Shown here: positions 9,029 through 17,681 of the stretch, piece after piece
Numbering within the stretch: the stretch's first letter is position 1
How the letters are laid out: the number at the start of each line of letters is the position of its first letter
Origin: an uncultured Halieaceae bacterium
GTDB taxonomy: Bacteria; Pseudomonadota; Gammaproteobacteria; Pseudomonadales; Halieaceae
NCBI GenBank assembly: GCA_938074045.1
Contig: CALJGI010000047.1
Span: 1-32,370 of the forward strand
Direction of reading: 5' to 3'
Length of the DNA stretch: 32,370 nt
Translations under genes and position numbers: made by a program
Notes under the pieces: generated by a model
Databases searched by the model: none
The model's input: only the letters and a program-made list of their open reading frames with translations
Told to the model about the DNA's origin: nothing

Positions 9029-9805
9029 CTATATCAGATAGATGAGACTGGCCATGCGACCGGTACGACCGTCGCGGCGATAAGAGAAATACTGGGACGC
9101 CTCTGAAAAGGTACAACGTGATCCACCAAATATACGACTGACACCCGCGCCCTGCAGCCGATCACTGGCGAGGGCATTGAGATCAGCAAGATAATGTCCG
9201 GACCGACCACGAGACGGAGCAAAAGCACCGACAACAATATCGTTGCGAGCGGGACCCACAGCTTCAAGGAATGCGTCCCTGACTTCCGGCCCTACCTCGA
9301 AGGCTGCCGGCCCTATAGCGGGACCAAACCAGGCGAGCAAGTGTTCGGGCTCCGTACCAACGGCATGGGACAAAGCCTTTACTCCCACCTCAATAATGCC
9401 GCCCAGGACCCCCCGCCAACCGGCATGCAGCGCTGCCACGCCGCGACCCCGATCATCACATAGGAGGATGGGCAGGCAATCCGCTGTCAATATTGCGCAG
9501 GCCTGCTTTCTTTCCGTGCTGAACACCCCATCTGCTTCTGGAATAGCCACTGATCCCGCTTTTACAACCGCATCACCATGCACCTGTTGTAACCATTGCA
9601 CGGCGACATCCGACCCGAGCTGCGCGTGTAATAACTCTCTGTTGGATGCCACTGAGCCGGGGGCATCACCAACATGGTCAGCAAGATTGAAGGTGGAATA
9701 CAGACCACTGCTACAACCACCAACCCGTGTGGTCGTGTAGGCCCGCACATTGGCAGGCGCAGGCCAGCAAGCAGGCACCATCGAACGCTCGTCAGGCAAC
9801 CGCAT
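9029..9805 (-). CDS. pgeF: Peptidoglycan editing factor / purine nucleoside phosphorylase, laccase-domain (YfiH family)
   Basis: Member of the YfiH/DUF152 family. E. coli PgeF keeps L-serine out of cell-wall precursor peptides, and homologues have zinc- or copper-dependent purine nucleoside phosphorylase or adenosine deaminase activity. The family's metal ligands are in place: H76 (QQVHGD), C110 (TADCLP) and H127 (HAGWRG). The C-terminus FSYRRDGRTGRMASLIYLI matches the E. coli protein. It overlaps the end of rluD by 14 bases, the usual rluD-pgeF coupling. A second ATG at codon 9 is an equally possible start. The biochemical substrate in this organism is unknown. Confidence 0.9.
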   Translation of the reverse strand: MRLPDERSMVPACWPAPANVRAYTTTRVGGCSSGLYSTFNLADHVGDAPGSVASNRELLHAQLGSDVAVQWLQQVHGDAVVKAGSVAIPEADGVFSTERKQACAILTADCLPILLCDDRGRGVAALHAGWRGVLGGIIEVGVKALSHAVGTEPEHLLAWFGPAIGPAAFEVGPEVRDAFLEAVGPARNDIVVGAFAPSRGRSGHYLADLNALASDRLQGAGVSRIFGGSRCTFSEASQYFSYRRDGRTGRMASLIYLI

Positions 9806-10751
9806 CTTCTTCAGAGAGCACCTTCAGTAATGCCTGCAGATCCTGCGGCACCGGCGCGTGCCAGCTGATATCCAGCGCCGTATCCGGGTGTATAAGATCC
9901 AGGCGGCGCGCATGCAGCGCCTGACGCGGGAAGCCACGCACTGCGTCGATCAACTCAGGTGTGGCTCCGGCGGGAATCCGGGGCCGCCCCCCGTAGACAG
10001 GATCACCCACCAGAGGATGCTTGATATGCGCCATATGCACGCGAATCTGATGCGTTCGCCCGGTTTCCAGCTCGATCCGTAAACCGGTATGGTGAGCAAA
10101 GCGATGCTCTATTCGGTAATGACTCACCGCCTCCTTGCCGCCGCGTTCAACCACCGCCATCCTTTTTCGCTGTACCGGATGCCGACCAATATCCGCCTCG
10201 ACCCGACCGCCACCGGTCACATAGCCATTCACAATCGCCAGGTACTCTCGATGGACCGACCGTGCCTGCAGCTGTGTCACCAGGTGTGTATGGGCACTGA
10301 GCGTTTTGGCAACCACCATCAGACCGCTGGTGTCCTTGTCCAATCTGTGAACAATGCCTGCCCGCGGCAGCGCGGCCTGGTCGGGGTAGTGATGTAAGAG
10401 CGCATTCAACAAAGTCCCGGATCGGTTCCCCGCTGCAGGATGCACCACAACCCCCGCTGGTTTATTTACAACCAGCAGTGCTGAGTCGTCGTGCACAATA
10501 TCAAGTGGTAGCGCTTCCGCTTCCCAGGAGTCAACGTCGCTGACTGTCGCAGATATGGTCAGCAGCACGTCGGCATCGACCTTGTCACGTGGTTTTCGCC
10601 TATCACCGTCGACCCGCAATTCGCCGGATTTGATCCAGCCTTGCAGCCGCGCGCGTGAGTGAGCAGGGAACAATTTGGCCGCCACCACATCCAAGCGCTG
10701 CCCCGCATCGCCAATTCTGGTGGTGGCACTGAGCCTCACCTCTTCCGTCAT
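9792..10751 (-). CDS. rluD: 23S rRNA pseudouridine(1911/1915/1917) synthase
   Basis: Converts three uridines of helix 69 of 23S rRNA to pseudouridine during 50S assembly. The 319-residue protein has an N-terminal S4 RNA-binding domain (about 17-75) followed by the RluA-type catalytic domain. The catalytic aspartate is D138 in [15 protein letters not shown], one position from D139 of E. coli RluD, and the motif [27 protein letters not shown] is intact. It is divergent from bamD, a pairing seen in many gammaproteobacteria, and coupled to pgeF downstream. Confidence 0.95.
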   Translation of the reverse strand: MTEEVRLSATTRIGDAGQRLDVVAAKLFPAHSRARLQGWIKSGELRVDGDRRKPRDKVDADVLLTISATVSDVDSWEAEALPLDIVHDDSALLVVNKPAGVVVHPAAGNRSGTLLNALLHHYPDQAALPRAGIVHRLDKDTSGLMVVAKTLSAHTHLVTQLQARSVHREYLAIVNGYVTGGGRVEADIGRHPVQRKRMAVVERGGKEAVSHYRIEHRFAHHTGLRIELETGRTHQIRVHMAHIKHPLVGDPVYGGRPRIPAGATPELIDAVRGFPRQALHARRLDLIHPDTALDISWHAPVPQDLQALLKVLSEEDAVA

Positions 10752-10893
10752 CGTCGATGACTCCCGTCACAGAGTTTATGCACAGCCCGCACTGTGGTTA
10801 AATACGCCGTCTGATACAGAGAACATATGCCCTCAGGTCGGGCATCAACCACATACCACAATCCTGACGGACCGTGGCTCCCCGGAAAAATTG
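10752..10893. promoter_or_regulatory. rluD/bamD divergent promoter region
   Basis: A 142-bp gap between divergent genes. On the plus strand TTTATG (10769-10775 region), a 17-base spacer and TTAAAT form a weak sigma-70 candidate for bamD. ATGCCC at 10827-10832 and GGGCAT at 10840-10845 form a 6-bp hairpin in its leader. No clear sigma-E match was seen. The bamD frame stays open across this gap and into the rluD N-terminal region, but it lacks coding features there. Confidence 0.4.
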
Positions 10894-11769
10894 ATGACAT
10901 TATCCAAATCACTCGTTGTATTCCTGCTGGCCATCGCACTGATTGCCTGCTCCAGCACTGACGAAGAGCCCAGTGTAGACAGTTCCGAACAACAACTCTA
11001 CGAAGATGCCCAGCGCTTTTTACGCAGTAGGAACTTCGATATAGCCGTGAGAACACTGCAGATACTTGAATCGCGCTACCCTTTTGGTCGCTATGCTGAG
11101 CAGGCTCAACTGGAAATCATCTACGCCCACTACCAGAACTATGAAAGAGAGGCGGCGGTAGAGTCTGCAAATCGCTTCATCAGGCTGCACCCGCAACACC
11201 CCAACGTTGACTACGCCTTCTATATGCGTGGCTTGGCCGCCTACGAGGAGGACAAGGGTCTGCTGGATAATTTCCTGCCTACTGATTTCACCAAGCGCGA
11301 TCCCGGCAGCGCGCGCCAGTCTTTTTCAGATTTCGCCCAGCTGTTGGCCCGTTACCCCAACAGCGCATACGCTGCGGACGCCAAGGCGAGAATGGTTCAC
11401 CTGCGCAATTTGCTGGCGCGTTATGAAATCAATGTCGCCAATTACTATTTCAAACGCGGAGCATATCAGGCCGCCGCAAATAGAGGCCGCTACGTGGTCG
11501 AGAATTTTCAACAAACCCCTGCTGTCGCCGATGGTCTCGCCGTGATGGTACAGGCGTACCTCCTACTCGATCTGCAGGATCTGGCCAACGATTCACTGAC
11601 GGTACTTGCAGCCAATTACCCCAGCCATCCCTCCTTGGGGCCCGACGGCGAATTCCTGAATAGCTTCTCTCACCGCGGCGCCGAGCGTTCCTGGCTGGAC
11701 GTGGTAACGCTTGGATTTTTTGACAAGGGTGCCCCGGCCGAATTCGACAACCGCCCACCGCGAGACTGA
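10894..11769 (+). CDS. bamD: Outer membrane assembly lipoprotein BamD
   Basis: Essential lipoprotein of the BAM complex that inserts beta-barrel proteins into the outer membrane, working with BamA. The ATG at 10894 gives 291 residues starting with a lipoprotein signal peptide ([19 protein letters not shown]). The lipobox is LIAC and Cys19 is the acylation site; residue 20 is Ser, compatible with outer-membrane sorting. Five tetratricopeptide-like repeats follow, including [23 protein letters not shown] and [15 protein letters not shown]. The same frame is open upstream to 10675, but that part covers the promoter region. The long C-terminal tail ([14 protein letters not shown]) resembles Pseudomonas ComL. 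It is followed 6 bases later by nadE. Confidence 0.95.
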   Translation: MTLSKSLVVFLLAIALIACSSTDEEPSVDSSEQQLYEDAQRFLRSRNFDIAVRTLQILESRYPFGRYAEQAQLEIIYAHYQNYEREAAVESANRFIRLHPQHPNVDYAFYMRGLAAYEEDKGLLDNFLPTDFTKRDPGSARQSFSDFAQLLARYPNSAYAADAKARMVHLRNLLARYEINVANYYFKRGAYQAAANRGRYVVENFQQTPAVADGLAVMVQAYLLLDLQDLANDSLTVLAANYPSHPSLGPDGEFLNSFSHRGAERSWLDVVTLGFFDKGAPAEFDNRPPRD

Positions 11770-11775
11770 ACCAAC

Positions 11776-12606
11776 ATGGACGCCAAACAAATTATTGAGG
11801 AGATGCGGGTACAACCGACTATCGACCCGAGGGCTGAGATTGATCGTCGCATCGATTTTATTACGGAAAACTTGCGTGAAGCTGGCGCACATCATCTTAT
11901 CCTTGGAATCAGCGGGGGCGTGGATTCCGCCACCTGTGGCCGACTCGCCCAACTGGCAGTAGAACGCCTGAATGAGGATGAACCGGACGCCTACAAGTTT
12001 ATTGCCGTGCGCCTGCCCTACGCCGAGCAAAAGGACGAGGAAGACGCACAGACTTCCCTGAAATTTATCAATCCTGGCCAAATAATTACGCTCAACGTGC
12101 AACCCGGTGCTGATGCCATTCACGCCGAAACCATGGCAGCATTAGGTGACGCTGGGCTACTGCCACAGGACGAAGGCGTTATGGATTTTGCCAAAGGCAA
12201 CGTCAAGGCCAGAACCCGAATGGTACTCCAGTATGAGCTGGCTGGCATGCTGGGAGGTCTCGTCCTGGGCACTGATCACTCCGCGGAAAACATTACCGGC
12301 TTCTATACCAAATGGGGTGATGGGGCCTGTGATCTGATCCCGCTTTTCGGCCTGAGTAAGCGCCAGGTGCGACAACTTGCGGCAGAATTGGGAGCCCCTC
12401 CCCAACTCGTCAATAAGGTTCCGACCGCGGATTTAGAGGACCTGTCACCGCAGAAAACAGACGAGAGCGCATTGGGTCTCAAGTATGATGACATCGACGA
12501 TTTTCTCGAGGGTCGCGAGGTACCGCCAGAGGTGTCAGAGCGTCTGGTAGATATTTTTCTTCGTACACAACACAAACGGAAACCCATCCCCTCAATTTAT
12601 GACTGA
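11776..12606 (+). CDS. nadE: Ammonia-dependent NAD(+) synthetase
   Basis: Last step of NAD synthesis: amidates nicotinic acid adenine dinucleotide with ATP and ammonia. At 276 residues it is the short NH3-dependent form (E. coli 275) with no glutaminase domain. The PP-loop SGGVDSA is at 46-52, and further family signatures are [33 protein letters not shown] and PTADLEDL. It sits 6 bases after bamD and 14 bases before the likely pilS start, so the four genes probably share a transcript. This gene is not found between bamD and pilS in Pseudomonas, so its placement is a lineage-specific insertion (inference). Confidence 0.95.
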   Translation: MDAKQIIEEMRVQPTIDPRAEIDRRIDFITENLREAGAHHLILGISGGVDSATCGRLAQLAVERLNEDEPDAYKFIAVRLPYAEQKDEEDAQTSLKFINPGQIITLNVQPGADAIHAETMAALGDAGLLPQDEGVMDFAKGNVKARTRMVLQYELAGMLGGLVLGTDHSAENITGFYTKWGDGACDLIPLFGLSKRQVRQLAAELGAPPQLVNKVPTADLEDLSPQKTDESALGLKYDDIDDFLEGREVPPEVSERLVDIFLRTQHKRKPIPSIYD

Positions 12607-12620
12607 GGTTGGCCAGGCGA

Positions 12621-14315
12621 ATGGCTGCAACCAAAAAATCTGACACCCCGCCAAAGCAGCCCGATTACCTGTCAGGATTAGCTGAGTTCATTCCGCCTAC
12701 CCTGGAGAGGCAGGATCTGACGCTGCTGCGTATCTACGCATTTTATCGTGTCATGCTCGCCATGCTTATGGTTCTGGTAATGGTCGGGTTTCAACCGGAT
12801 CAAATCGTGGGAAGCCGCGACATCAATCTCTATCGCTCTACCGCCCAGGCCTATTTCGTGGTCAATGCCGCGGCTCTCATCTGGGTAAGACGCTCTTCAT
12901 ATACCATCAACACCGGCCACTTGTTTCTGATGTTTTTTATCGACATCCTGGCAATAACCACAATGTCGGACGCCAGTGCGGGCATTGCCAGCGGGCTCCC
13001 CACCCTGTTGCTGGTCCCCATCGCGGCAAGTGCCATGCTGTTCACTGCCACGATCGCCACACTGGTAGCGGCGATGAGCGCGCTAGCGACTCTATCCGAT
13101 ACCCTGCGACTAGTGAACATTCAGTTACTGGATTTGAATAGCTTTGTTCCCGCCGGTCTGCTCGGCAGCCTTTTCTTCGCCACCTCACTATTCATCCAGT
13201 TTCTTTCCAGAAGAATGCGCACGGCGCAGGAGCTGGCACATCAGCGCTCCCAGGCGCTTTATGACCTGCAGCGACTGAACGAACAGGTAGTGCAGCACAT
13301 GCAGACAGGGGTGATGTTGGTCGGCGATGACAGTCGAGTCAGGTTGATGAATCCAGCCGCCGAACTCTTGTTGAGGCAAGATCAGGACACACCTTACCTC
13401 ACCGGAAAGTCCCTGAGCGAATACAGTCCGGAGCTCATGCACCAGTTCACAAAGTGGAGAGACAACCCGAGCTCACAGCCCCAGGCCTTCAGAACAAGCG
13501 AACACTCGGAACTCTTGCTCGCAAATTTTGCCTGGCAGCGCGGGTCAGGTGGATCGGAGTCACTCATCTTCCTTGAGAACTACAGCCAGGTACTGGCCCA
13601 GGCACAGCAACTAAAACTGGCGTCTCTGGGGCGTCTCACTGCCAGTATCGCCCACGAAATACGTAACCCATTGAGTGCAGCCAGTCATGCCACCCAATTA
13701 CTCGGAGAATCCAGCGCACTTCCGCAGGAAGATCTGCGCCTAGCCGAAATCGTCCACAGCCATGTGCACCGCATCAACAGCATCATAGAGAACGTACTAC
13801 AAATTTCCCGGCGCGAAGCCCCCACCCCCAACAATATTGATCCGACAGTCTGGCTTAATGACTTTATGTTTGAGTACCGATCAGGCACACCCGAGGGAGA
13901 AGTGTTTCCGGTAGATTGTGATCCTGGCCTGCCCCCAATCCGTTTTGACGAAACCCACCTCCATCAGGTTCTGACCAATTTGCTCAATAATGCCGAGCGC
14001 CACGCGTCAACCAGTGGCCCGCAGCCCCATGTAGAGGTTCGCTGTGTTGTTGATTCAACACCGGGATACTGTGCGCTCCACGTGATAGATGATGGACCAG
14101 GCATCCGGACTGAGGATGAAGCAAAGATATTCGAGCCGTTTTATACTACAGCTCAGCAAGGCTCCGGGCTGGGCCTGTATATTGCCAAGGATTTATGCGA
14201 AATAAACGGCGCCAGTCTCGAGTACACTCGAAGCAAAGACCACCACAGCTACTTCACCATGCGAATACCTACCATTAAATCTCACACCATCCCCTTTGAC
14301 AGGAGTCAGGTATGA
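12621..14315 (+). CDS. pilS: Sensor histidine kinase PilS
   Basis: Inner-membrane kinase that, in Pseudomonas, monitors PilA level and controls PilR and thereby pilin transcription. The N-terminal 200 residues contain about six hydrophobic helices. Then come a linker coiled coil, a PAS-like domain (about 220-325), and a HisKA/HATPase core: H-box SIAHEIRNPLS (His about 345), N-box TNLLNNAERHA, G1 DDGPGI and G2 GSGLGLYIAK. A TTG four codons earlier (12609) also opens the frame. The ATG at 12621 is preferred, with GAGG 12 bases upstream, giving 564 residues. It overlaps pilR by 4 bases. The PilS name rests on domain layout plus pairing and position beside bamD/rluD. Confidence 0.9.
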   Translation: MAATKKSDTPPKQPDYLSGLAEFIPPTLERQDLTLLRIYAFYRVMLAMLMVLVMVGFQPDQIVGSRDINLYRSTAQAYFVVNAAALIWVRRSSYTINTGHLFLMFFIDILAITTMSDASAGIASGLPTLLLVPIAASAMLFTATIATLVAAMSALATLSDTLRLVNIQLLDLNSFVPAGLLGSLFFATSLFIQFLSRRMRTAQELAHQRSQALYDLQRLNEQVVQHMQTGVMLVGDDSRVRLMNPAAELLLRQDQDTPYLTGKSLSEYSPELMHQFTKWRDNPSSQPQAFRTSEHSELLLANFAWQRGSGGSESLIFLENYSQVLAQAQQLKLASLGRLTASIAHEIRNPLSAASHATQLLGESSALPQEDLRLAEIVHSHVHRINSIIENVLQISRREAPTPNNIDPTVWLNDFMFEYRSGTPEGEVFPVDCDPGLPPIRFDETHLHQVLTNLLNNAERHASTSGPQPHVEVRCVVDSTPGYCALHVIDDGPGIRTEDEAKIFEPFYTTAQQGSGLGLYIAKDLCEINGASLEYTRSKDHHSYFTMRIPTIKSHTIPFDRSQV

Positions 14316-15679
14316 ACACAGGTGTTCTCATTGTCGATGACGAACCGGATATTGTGGAATTGCTGGATATCACCATTTCAAGAATGGGGCTGCAAACCAT
14401 GCGGGCGGGAAATTTGAGCGAGGCGTTTGCCGTGCTTTCCAATAACCAACCTGCCCTGTGTCTAACTGACATGAAATTACCGGATGGTAACGGCATCGAT
14501 TTGATCAACCATATTCAACTGCATCACCCAAGCACGCCCGTGGCCATGATAACGGCGTTTGGCAGCGTAGAAACTGCTATCAACGCACTGAAAGCCGGGG
14601 CATTCGATTTTCTCAGTAAACCAGTCGACCTTGAGCGTCTGCGCGAGCTGATCAGCACGGCGCTGCGCCTGGATCCACATTTGGAGCAGCCAAATTTAAA
14701 GGGTATCGCCCAACTGGTGGGAGAGAGTGATCAGGTTCGTCAATTGCAGAAAGATATTCTGAAGCTGTCCCGCAGCCAGGCACCGGTGTACATCAGCGGT
14801 GAATCAGGTAGCGGGAAAGAGATCGTGGCACGGCTGATCCACGCCAATGGACCCCGTAACAATGGCCCTTTTATTCCAGTCAACTGTGGGGCAATCCCCC
14901 CCGAACTGATGGAGAGCGAACTGTTTGGGCATATTAAGGGCAGTTTTACCGGCGCTATAGAAAACAAGGCGGGGCTATTTCAAGCGGCCCGCGGCGGCAC
15001 CCTCTTCCTGGACGAGGTGGCTGATCTGCCACTCGACATGCAGGTCAAATTACTGCGAACAATACAGGAGAAAACCCTACGGCCCGTCGGTTCCACTGAG
15101 GAAGTAAATACCGATGTTCGCATTCTCAGCGCGACCCACAAAGACCTCGACGAAGAAGTCGAGGGAGGGCGATTCCGGAACGACCTGTTTTACCGGATCA
15201 ACGTTATCGAACTTCATGTGCCCAGTCTGCGCGAGCGCCCGTCTGACATACCGCTGCTGGCCAAGCACATTCTACAGAGGATTGCATCGGACGATTCCGC
15301 ACCAATCCTCAGCGCGGAAGCTCTGGAGGAGCTCTGTAGCTACGACTTTCCGGGCAATGTCCGGGAATTGGAAAATATTCTGGAGCGGGCTCTGACTCTC
15401 TGCGACGGCGAATATATCAGCGCGCCTGATGTGCAACCCCCATCACACCGGAGACCCCATGAGCGCAGACCACCGGCATTGAATATGTCAGCGTCCGATG
15501 CTCCACCACCGCAGGAGGCCCTGGGACGTCTTGATAAATACATGGCAGATGTCGAGCGGAATATTCTCGCAGACGCCATGGAGCAAGCACGCTGGAACCG
15601 AACAGCAGCTGCCAAACTTCTCGGCATCAGCTTGCGTTCCCTGCGCTACCGACTGAAAAAGCTGCACCTGGAAGACTGA
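14312..15679 (+). CDS. pilR: Sigma-54-dependent response regulator PilR
   Basis: NtrC-family activator. Phosphorylated by PilS, it drives RpoN-dependent promoters such as pilA. Receiver domain 1-120 with phospho-acceptor D53 and the conserved K103; AAA+ domain with Walker A GESGSGKE at 163-170, Walker B LFLDEV at 231-236, and the sigma-54 contact loop GSFTGA at 210-215. The loop has Ser where most family members have Ala, as in Pseudomonas PilR. The C-terminal Fis-type helix-turn-helix includes WNRTAAAKLLGISLRSLRYRL. It begins inside the pilS stop (ATGA), with AGGAG upstream. No pilin or other pilus gene is in the window, so its targets are elsewhere. Confidence 0.93.
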   Translation: MNTGVLIVDDEPDIVELLDITISRMGLQTMRAGNLSEAFAVLSNNQPALCLTDMKLPDGNGIDLINHIQLHHPSTPVAMITAFGSVETAINALKAGAFDFLSKPVDLERLRELISTALRLDPHLEQPNLKGIAQLVGESDQVRQLQKDILKLSRSQAPVYISGESGSGKEIVARLIHANGPRNNGPFIPVNCGAIPPELMESELFGHIKGSFTGAIENKAGLFQAARGGTLFLDEVADLPLDMQVKLLRTIQEKTLRPVGSTEEVNTDVRILSATHKDLDEEVEGGRFRNDLFYRINVIELHVPSLRERPSDIPLLAKHILQRIASDDSAPILSAEALEELCSYDFPGNVRELENILERALTLCDGEYISAPDVQPPSHRRPHERRPPALNMSASDAPPPQEALGRLDKYMADVERNILADAMEQARWNRTAAAKLLGISLRSLRYRLKKLHLED

Positions 15680-15700
15680 CTCCCGGGACTGGTCGCTACA

Positions 15701-16666
15701 TTAATTTTCTTGTACCACCGGAATTCTCAATTCCCGCGGCATGGAAAAGGTGATGTTTTCTTCCCGGCCCATCATCTCAACAGGCTCTAAACCACCTTCG
15801 CGTTGTATCCGACCGATAACCTGCTGCACCAGGATTTCCGGGGCCGAGGCCCCGGCAGTAACCCCTACCCTACTTTTTCCTTCGAACCACGCGACGTCGA
15901 TGTCCTCCGCACAATCAATCAGATGAGCATCAATCCCCTGGCGCAATGCGAGTTCGCTGAGCCGATTGGAGTTTGAACTGTTCGGAGAACCGACCACCAA
16001 CACCAGATCACAGTCCGCTGCCAATTGTTTCACCGCGTCCTGCCGGTTCTGCGTCGCGTAACAGATGTCGTCCTTCCGCGGACCTGTGATCTCAGGAAAG
16101 CGTTTGCGCAGCCGCTCAATCACCCTGGCCGTATCATCCATAGACAGCGTTGTCTGTGTAACATAGGACACCGACTGGGGATTCTTGATTTCAAGTACAT
16201 CGGCCTGGGACTCGTCTTCTACCAGGTAGATGTGGCCTCCCCGGGAATCGTCATACTGACCCATAGTACCCTCAACCTCAGGATGACCACGATGCCCGAT
16301 AAGAACGCACTCTCTACCCTCGCGACTGTACCGACTAACCTCCATATGCACCTTGGTAACCAGGGGGCAAGTGGCGTCGAACACCTGCAGACTTCTATCG
16401 CGAGCCTCGGCGCGAACCGCTTGCGACACACCGTGGGCGCTGAATATTACGATGCTGTCATCGGGAACTTGATGCAACTGGTCAATAAAGATTGCGCCAC
16501 GCTCGCGTAAATTCTCCACCACGAAACGGTTATGGACCACTTCGTGTCTGACATAGATGGGCGCACCAAACACATCCAGCGCCCGGTTCACAATATCAAT
16601 GGCGCGGTCTACGCCGGCACAAAACCCGCGTGGATTGGCCAGTGTGATGTTCATCGCTGTTGTCAT
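15701..16666 (-). CDS. ispH: 4-hydroxy-3-methylbut-2-enyl diphosphate reductase
   Basis: Final enzyme of the non-mevalonate (MEP) pathway. It reduces HMBPP to isopentenyl and dimethylallyl diphosphate using a [4Fe-4S] cluster. The three cluster cysteines are visible: C16 ([14 protein letters not shown]), C100 ([11 protein letters not shown]) and C202 (ICYATQNRQ), along with SAHGVS and [11 protein letters not shown]. The length, 321 residues, is normal. A second ATG at codon 5 (16652-16654) would put the first cysteine at position 12 as in E. coli; neither start has a good ribosome site. It is the last gene of the murJ-ribF-ileS-lspA-fkpB-ispH run and convergent with pilR, only 21 bases away. 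Confidence 0.96.
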   Translation of the reverse strand: MTTAMNITLANPRGFCAGVDRAIDIVNRALDVFGAPIYVRHEVVHNRFVVENLRERGAIFIDQLHQVPDDSIVIFSAHGVSQAVRAEARDRSLQVFDATCPLVTKVHMEVSRYSREGRECVLIGHRGHPEVEGTMGQYDDSRGGHIYLVEDESQADVLEIKNPQSVSYVTQTTLSMDDTARVIERLRKRFPEITGPRKDDICYATQNRQDAVKQLAADCDLVLVVGSPNSSNSNRLSELALRQGIDAHLIDCAEDIDVAWFEGKSRVGVTAGASAPEILVQQVIGRIQREGGLEPVEMMGREENITFSMPRELRIPVVQEN

Positions 16667-16728
16667 AGGTGGTCTGGTAATGTATCCATCTGCATCGAAT
16701 TCTAGCTGATTGCCAGCTCGCTGTCCGT

Positions 16729-17184
16729 TTAGTGCAGCTCGGCCGCTTCGACCCGGTGAATCTCCACATCGAAGTGGATTCGGCGGCCCGCCAGGGGGTG
16801 ATTAAAATCTACCGATACTGTCTGTTCGTCAAACTCCCTGACCACGCCGGGTAACTCAGCGCCACTGGCATCCGCAAAGGAAATCACCAGGCCGTCACTA
16901 ATTTCCAGATCATCATCAAATTCGCTGCGATTAAGCTCCTGAACATTCATGGGGTTGGGCATACCAAATGCGTCCTCAGGCTCCACCTGAAATACCGAAC
17001 GATCACCGCCACACATGCCGAACAGGCGACGCTCGAAACCCGGGAGAAGGCTGCCATCCCCAACCACAAAACTCACCATTTCGCCGCCGTAGTTGGTATC
17101 AATGACATCACCGTCATCCAGACTAAGGGAGAAATTGAGAAAGACGCGGGTGCCTTCGCCAACGGGGAGATCGTGAGAGGTCAT
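16729..17184 (-). CDS. fkpB: FKBP-type peptidyl-prolyl isomerase, SlpA/FkpB type
   Basis: Cytosolic proline isomerase and chaperone of the SlyD/SlpA branch. The 151 residues start with the FKBP half ([36 protein letters not shown]) into which an insert-in-flap domain is placed (about 70-120). The C-terminal strand [20 protein letters not shown] carries the conserved NHPLAG motif. There is no histidine-rich metal-binding tail, which distinguishes it from SlyD. The start codon overlaps the lspA stop (ATGA). Confidence 0.93.
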   Translation of the reverse strand: MTSHDLPVGEGTRVFLNFSLSLDDGDVIDTNYGGEMVSFVVGDGSLLPGFERRLFGMCGGDRSVFQVEPEDAFGMPNPMNVQELNRSEFDDDLEISDGLVISFADASGAELPGVVREFDEQTVSVDFNHPLAGRRIHFDVEIHRVEAAELH

Positions 17185-17681
17185 GCCTTATCCCCCTTCT
17201 CAGGGTCACCATTTATAAAAGCATCGAGCACCATGCACACAGCGCCGACGGAAATGGCTGAATCAGCCACATTGAAAGCCGGGAAATACCAGCCTTTATA
17301 GTGGACTGAAATAAAATCGACTACGTAACCCAGGGCAAGACGGTCCCAGAGATTTCCAATAGCACCGCCCAGGATCAGCGCTAAACTCAAGGCCAGTAAC
17401 ACCTGTTCTCGCTCCAGCCGGGTCAGCCACACAGAGAGCACAACACTGGCAATGACCGCCACGGCCGTAAAGAACCAGCGCTGCCATCCTCCCGCATCAC
17501 TCAGAAAACTGAAAGCGGCTCCCTCATTGTGCTGCAAAGTTAAATTGAATATGGGTAAAACTTCCACCGGGCGCGCGTACTGCAGATGAGCGGTTGCCAA
17601 ACCCTTGGTCCACTGATCGAGTATTACAATGACCGCTGCAAGGCCGTACCAGAGCGCCAACCGGCGCTGCAGTTCAGACAA
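17181..17681 (-). CDS. lspA: Lipoprotein signal peptidase (signal peptidase II)
   Basis: Inner-membrane aspartyl protease that removes signal peptides from diacylglyceryl-modified prolipoproteins such as BamD. Four membrane helices, and the two catalytic aspartates: [19 protein letters not shown] (D122) and [11 protein letters not shown] (D140), numbered from the start used here. The frame stays open upstream to an ATG at 17711 (176 residues), but that extends 38 bases into ileS. A TTG at 17679-17681 is preceded 9 bases upstream by a strong GGGGAGG ribosome site and gives a 166-residue protein starting like other LspA proteins, so it is preferred. Under this choice it overlaps the end of ileS by 8 bases. 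Confidence 0.92.
   Translation of the reverse strand: MSELQRRLALWYGLAAVIVILDQWTKGLATAHLQYARPVEVLPIFNLTLQHNEGAAFSFLSDAGGWQRWFFTAVAVIASVVLSVWLTRLEREQVLLALSLALILGGAIGNLWDRLALGYVVDFISVHYKGWYFPAFNVADSAISVGAVCMVLDAFINGDPEKGDKA

Noticed and set aside
10675..10893. Longer N-terminus for BamD
   Set aside because: The upstream 73 codons run through the divergent promoter and rluD start; the lipoprotein signal peptide at 10894 fixes the real start.
14939..14956. GSFTGA instead of GAFTGA in the sigma-54 contact loop of PilR
   Set aside because: Considered as a defect, but Pseudomonas PilR has the same Ser; the loop is expected to work.
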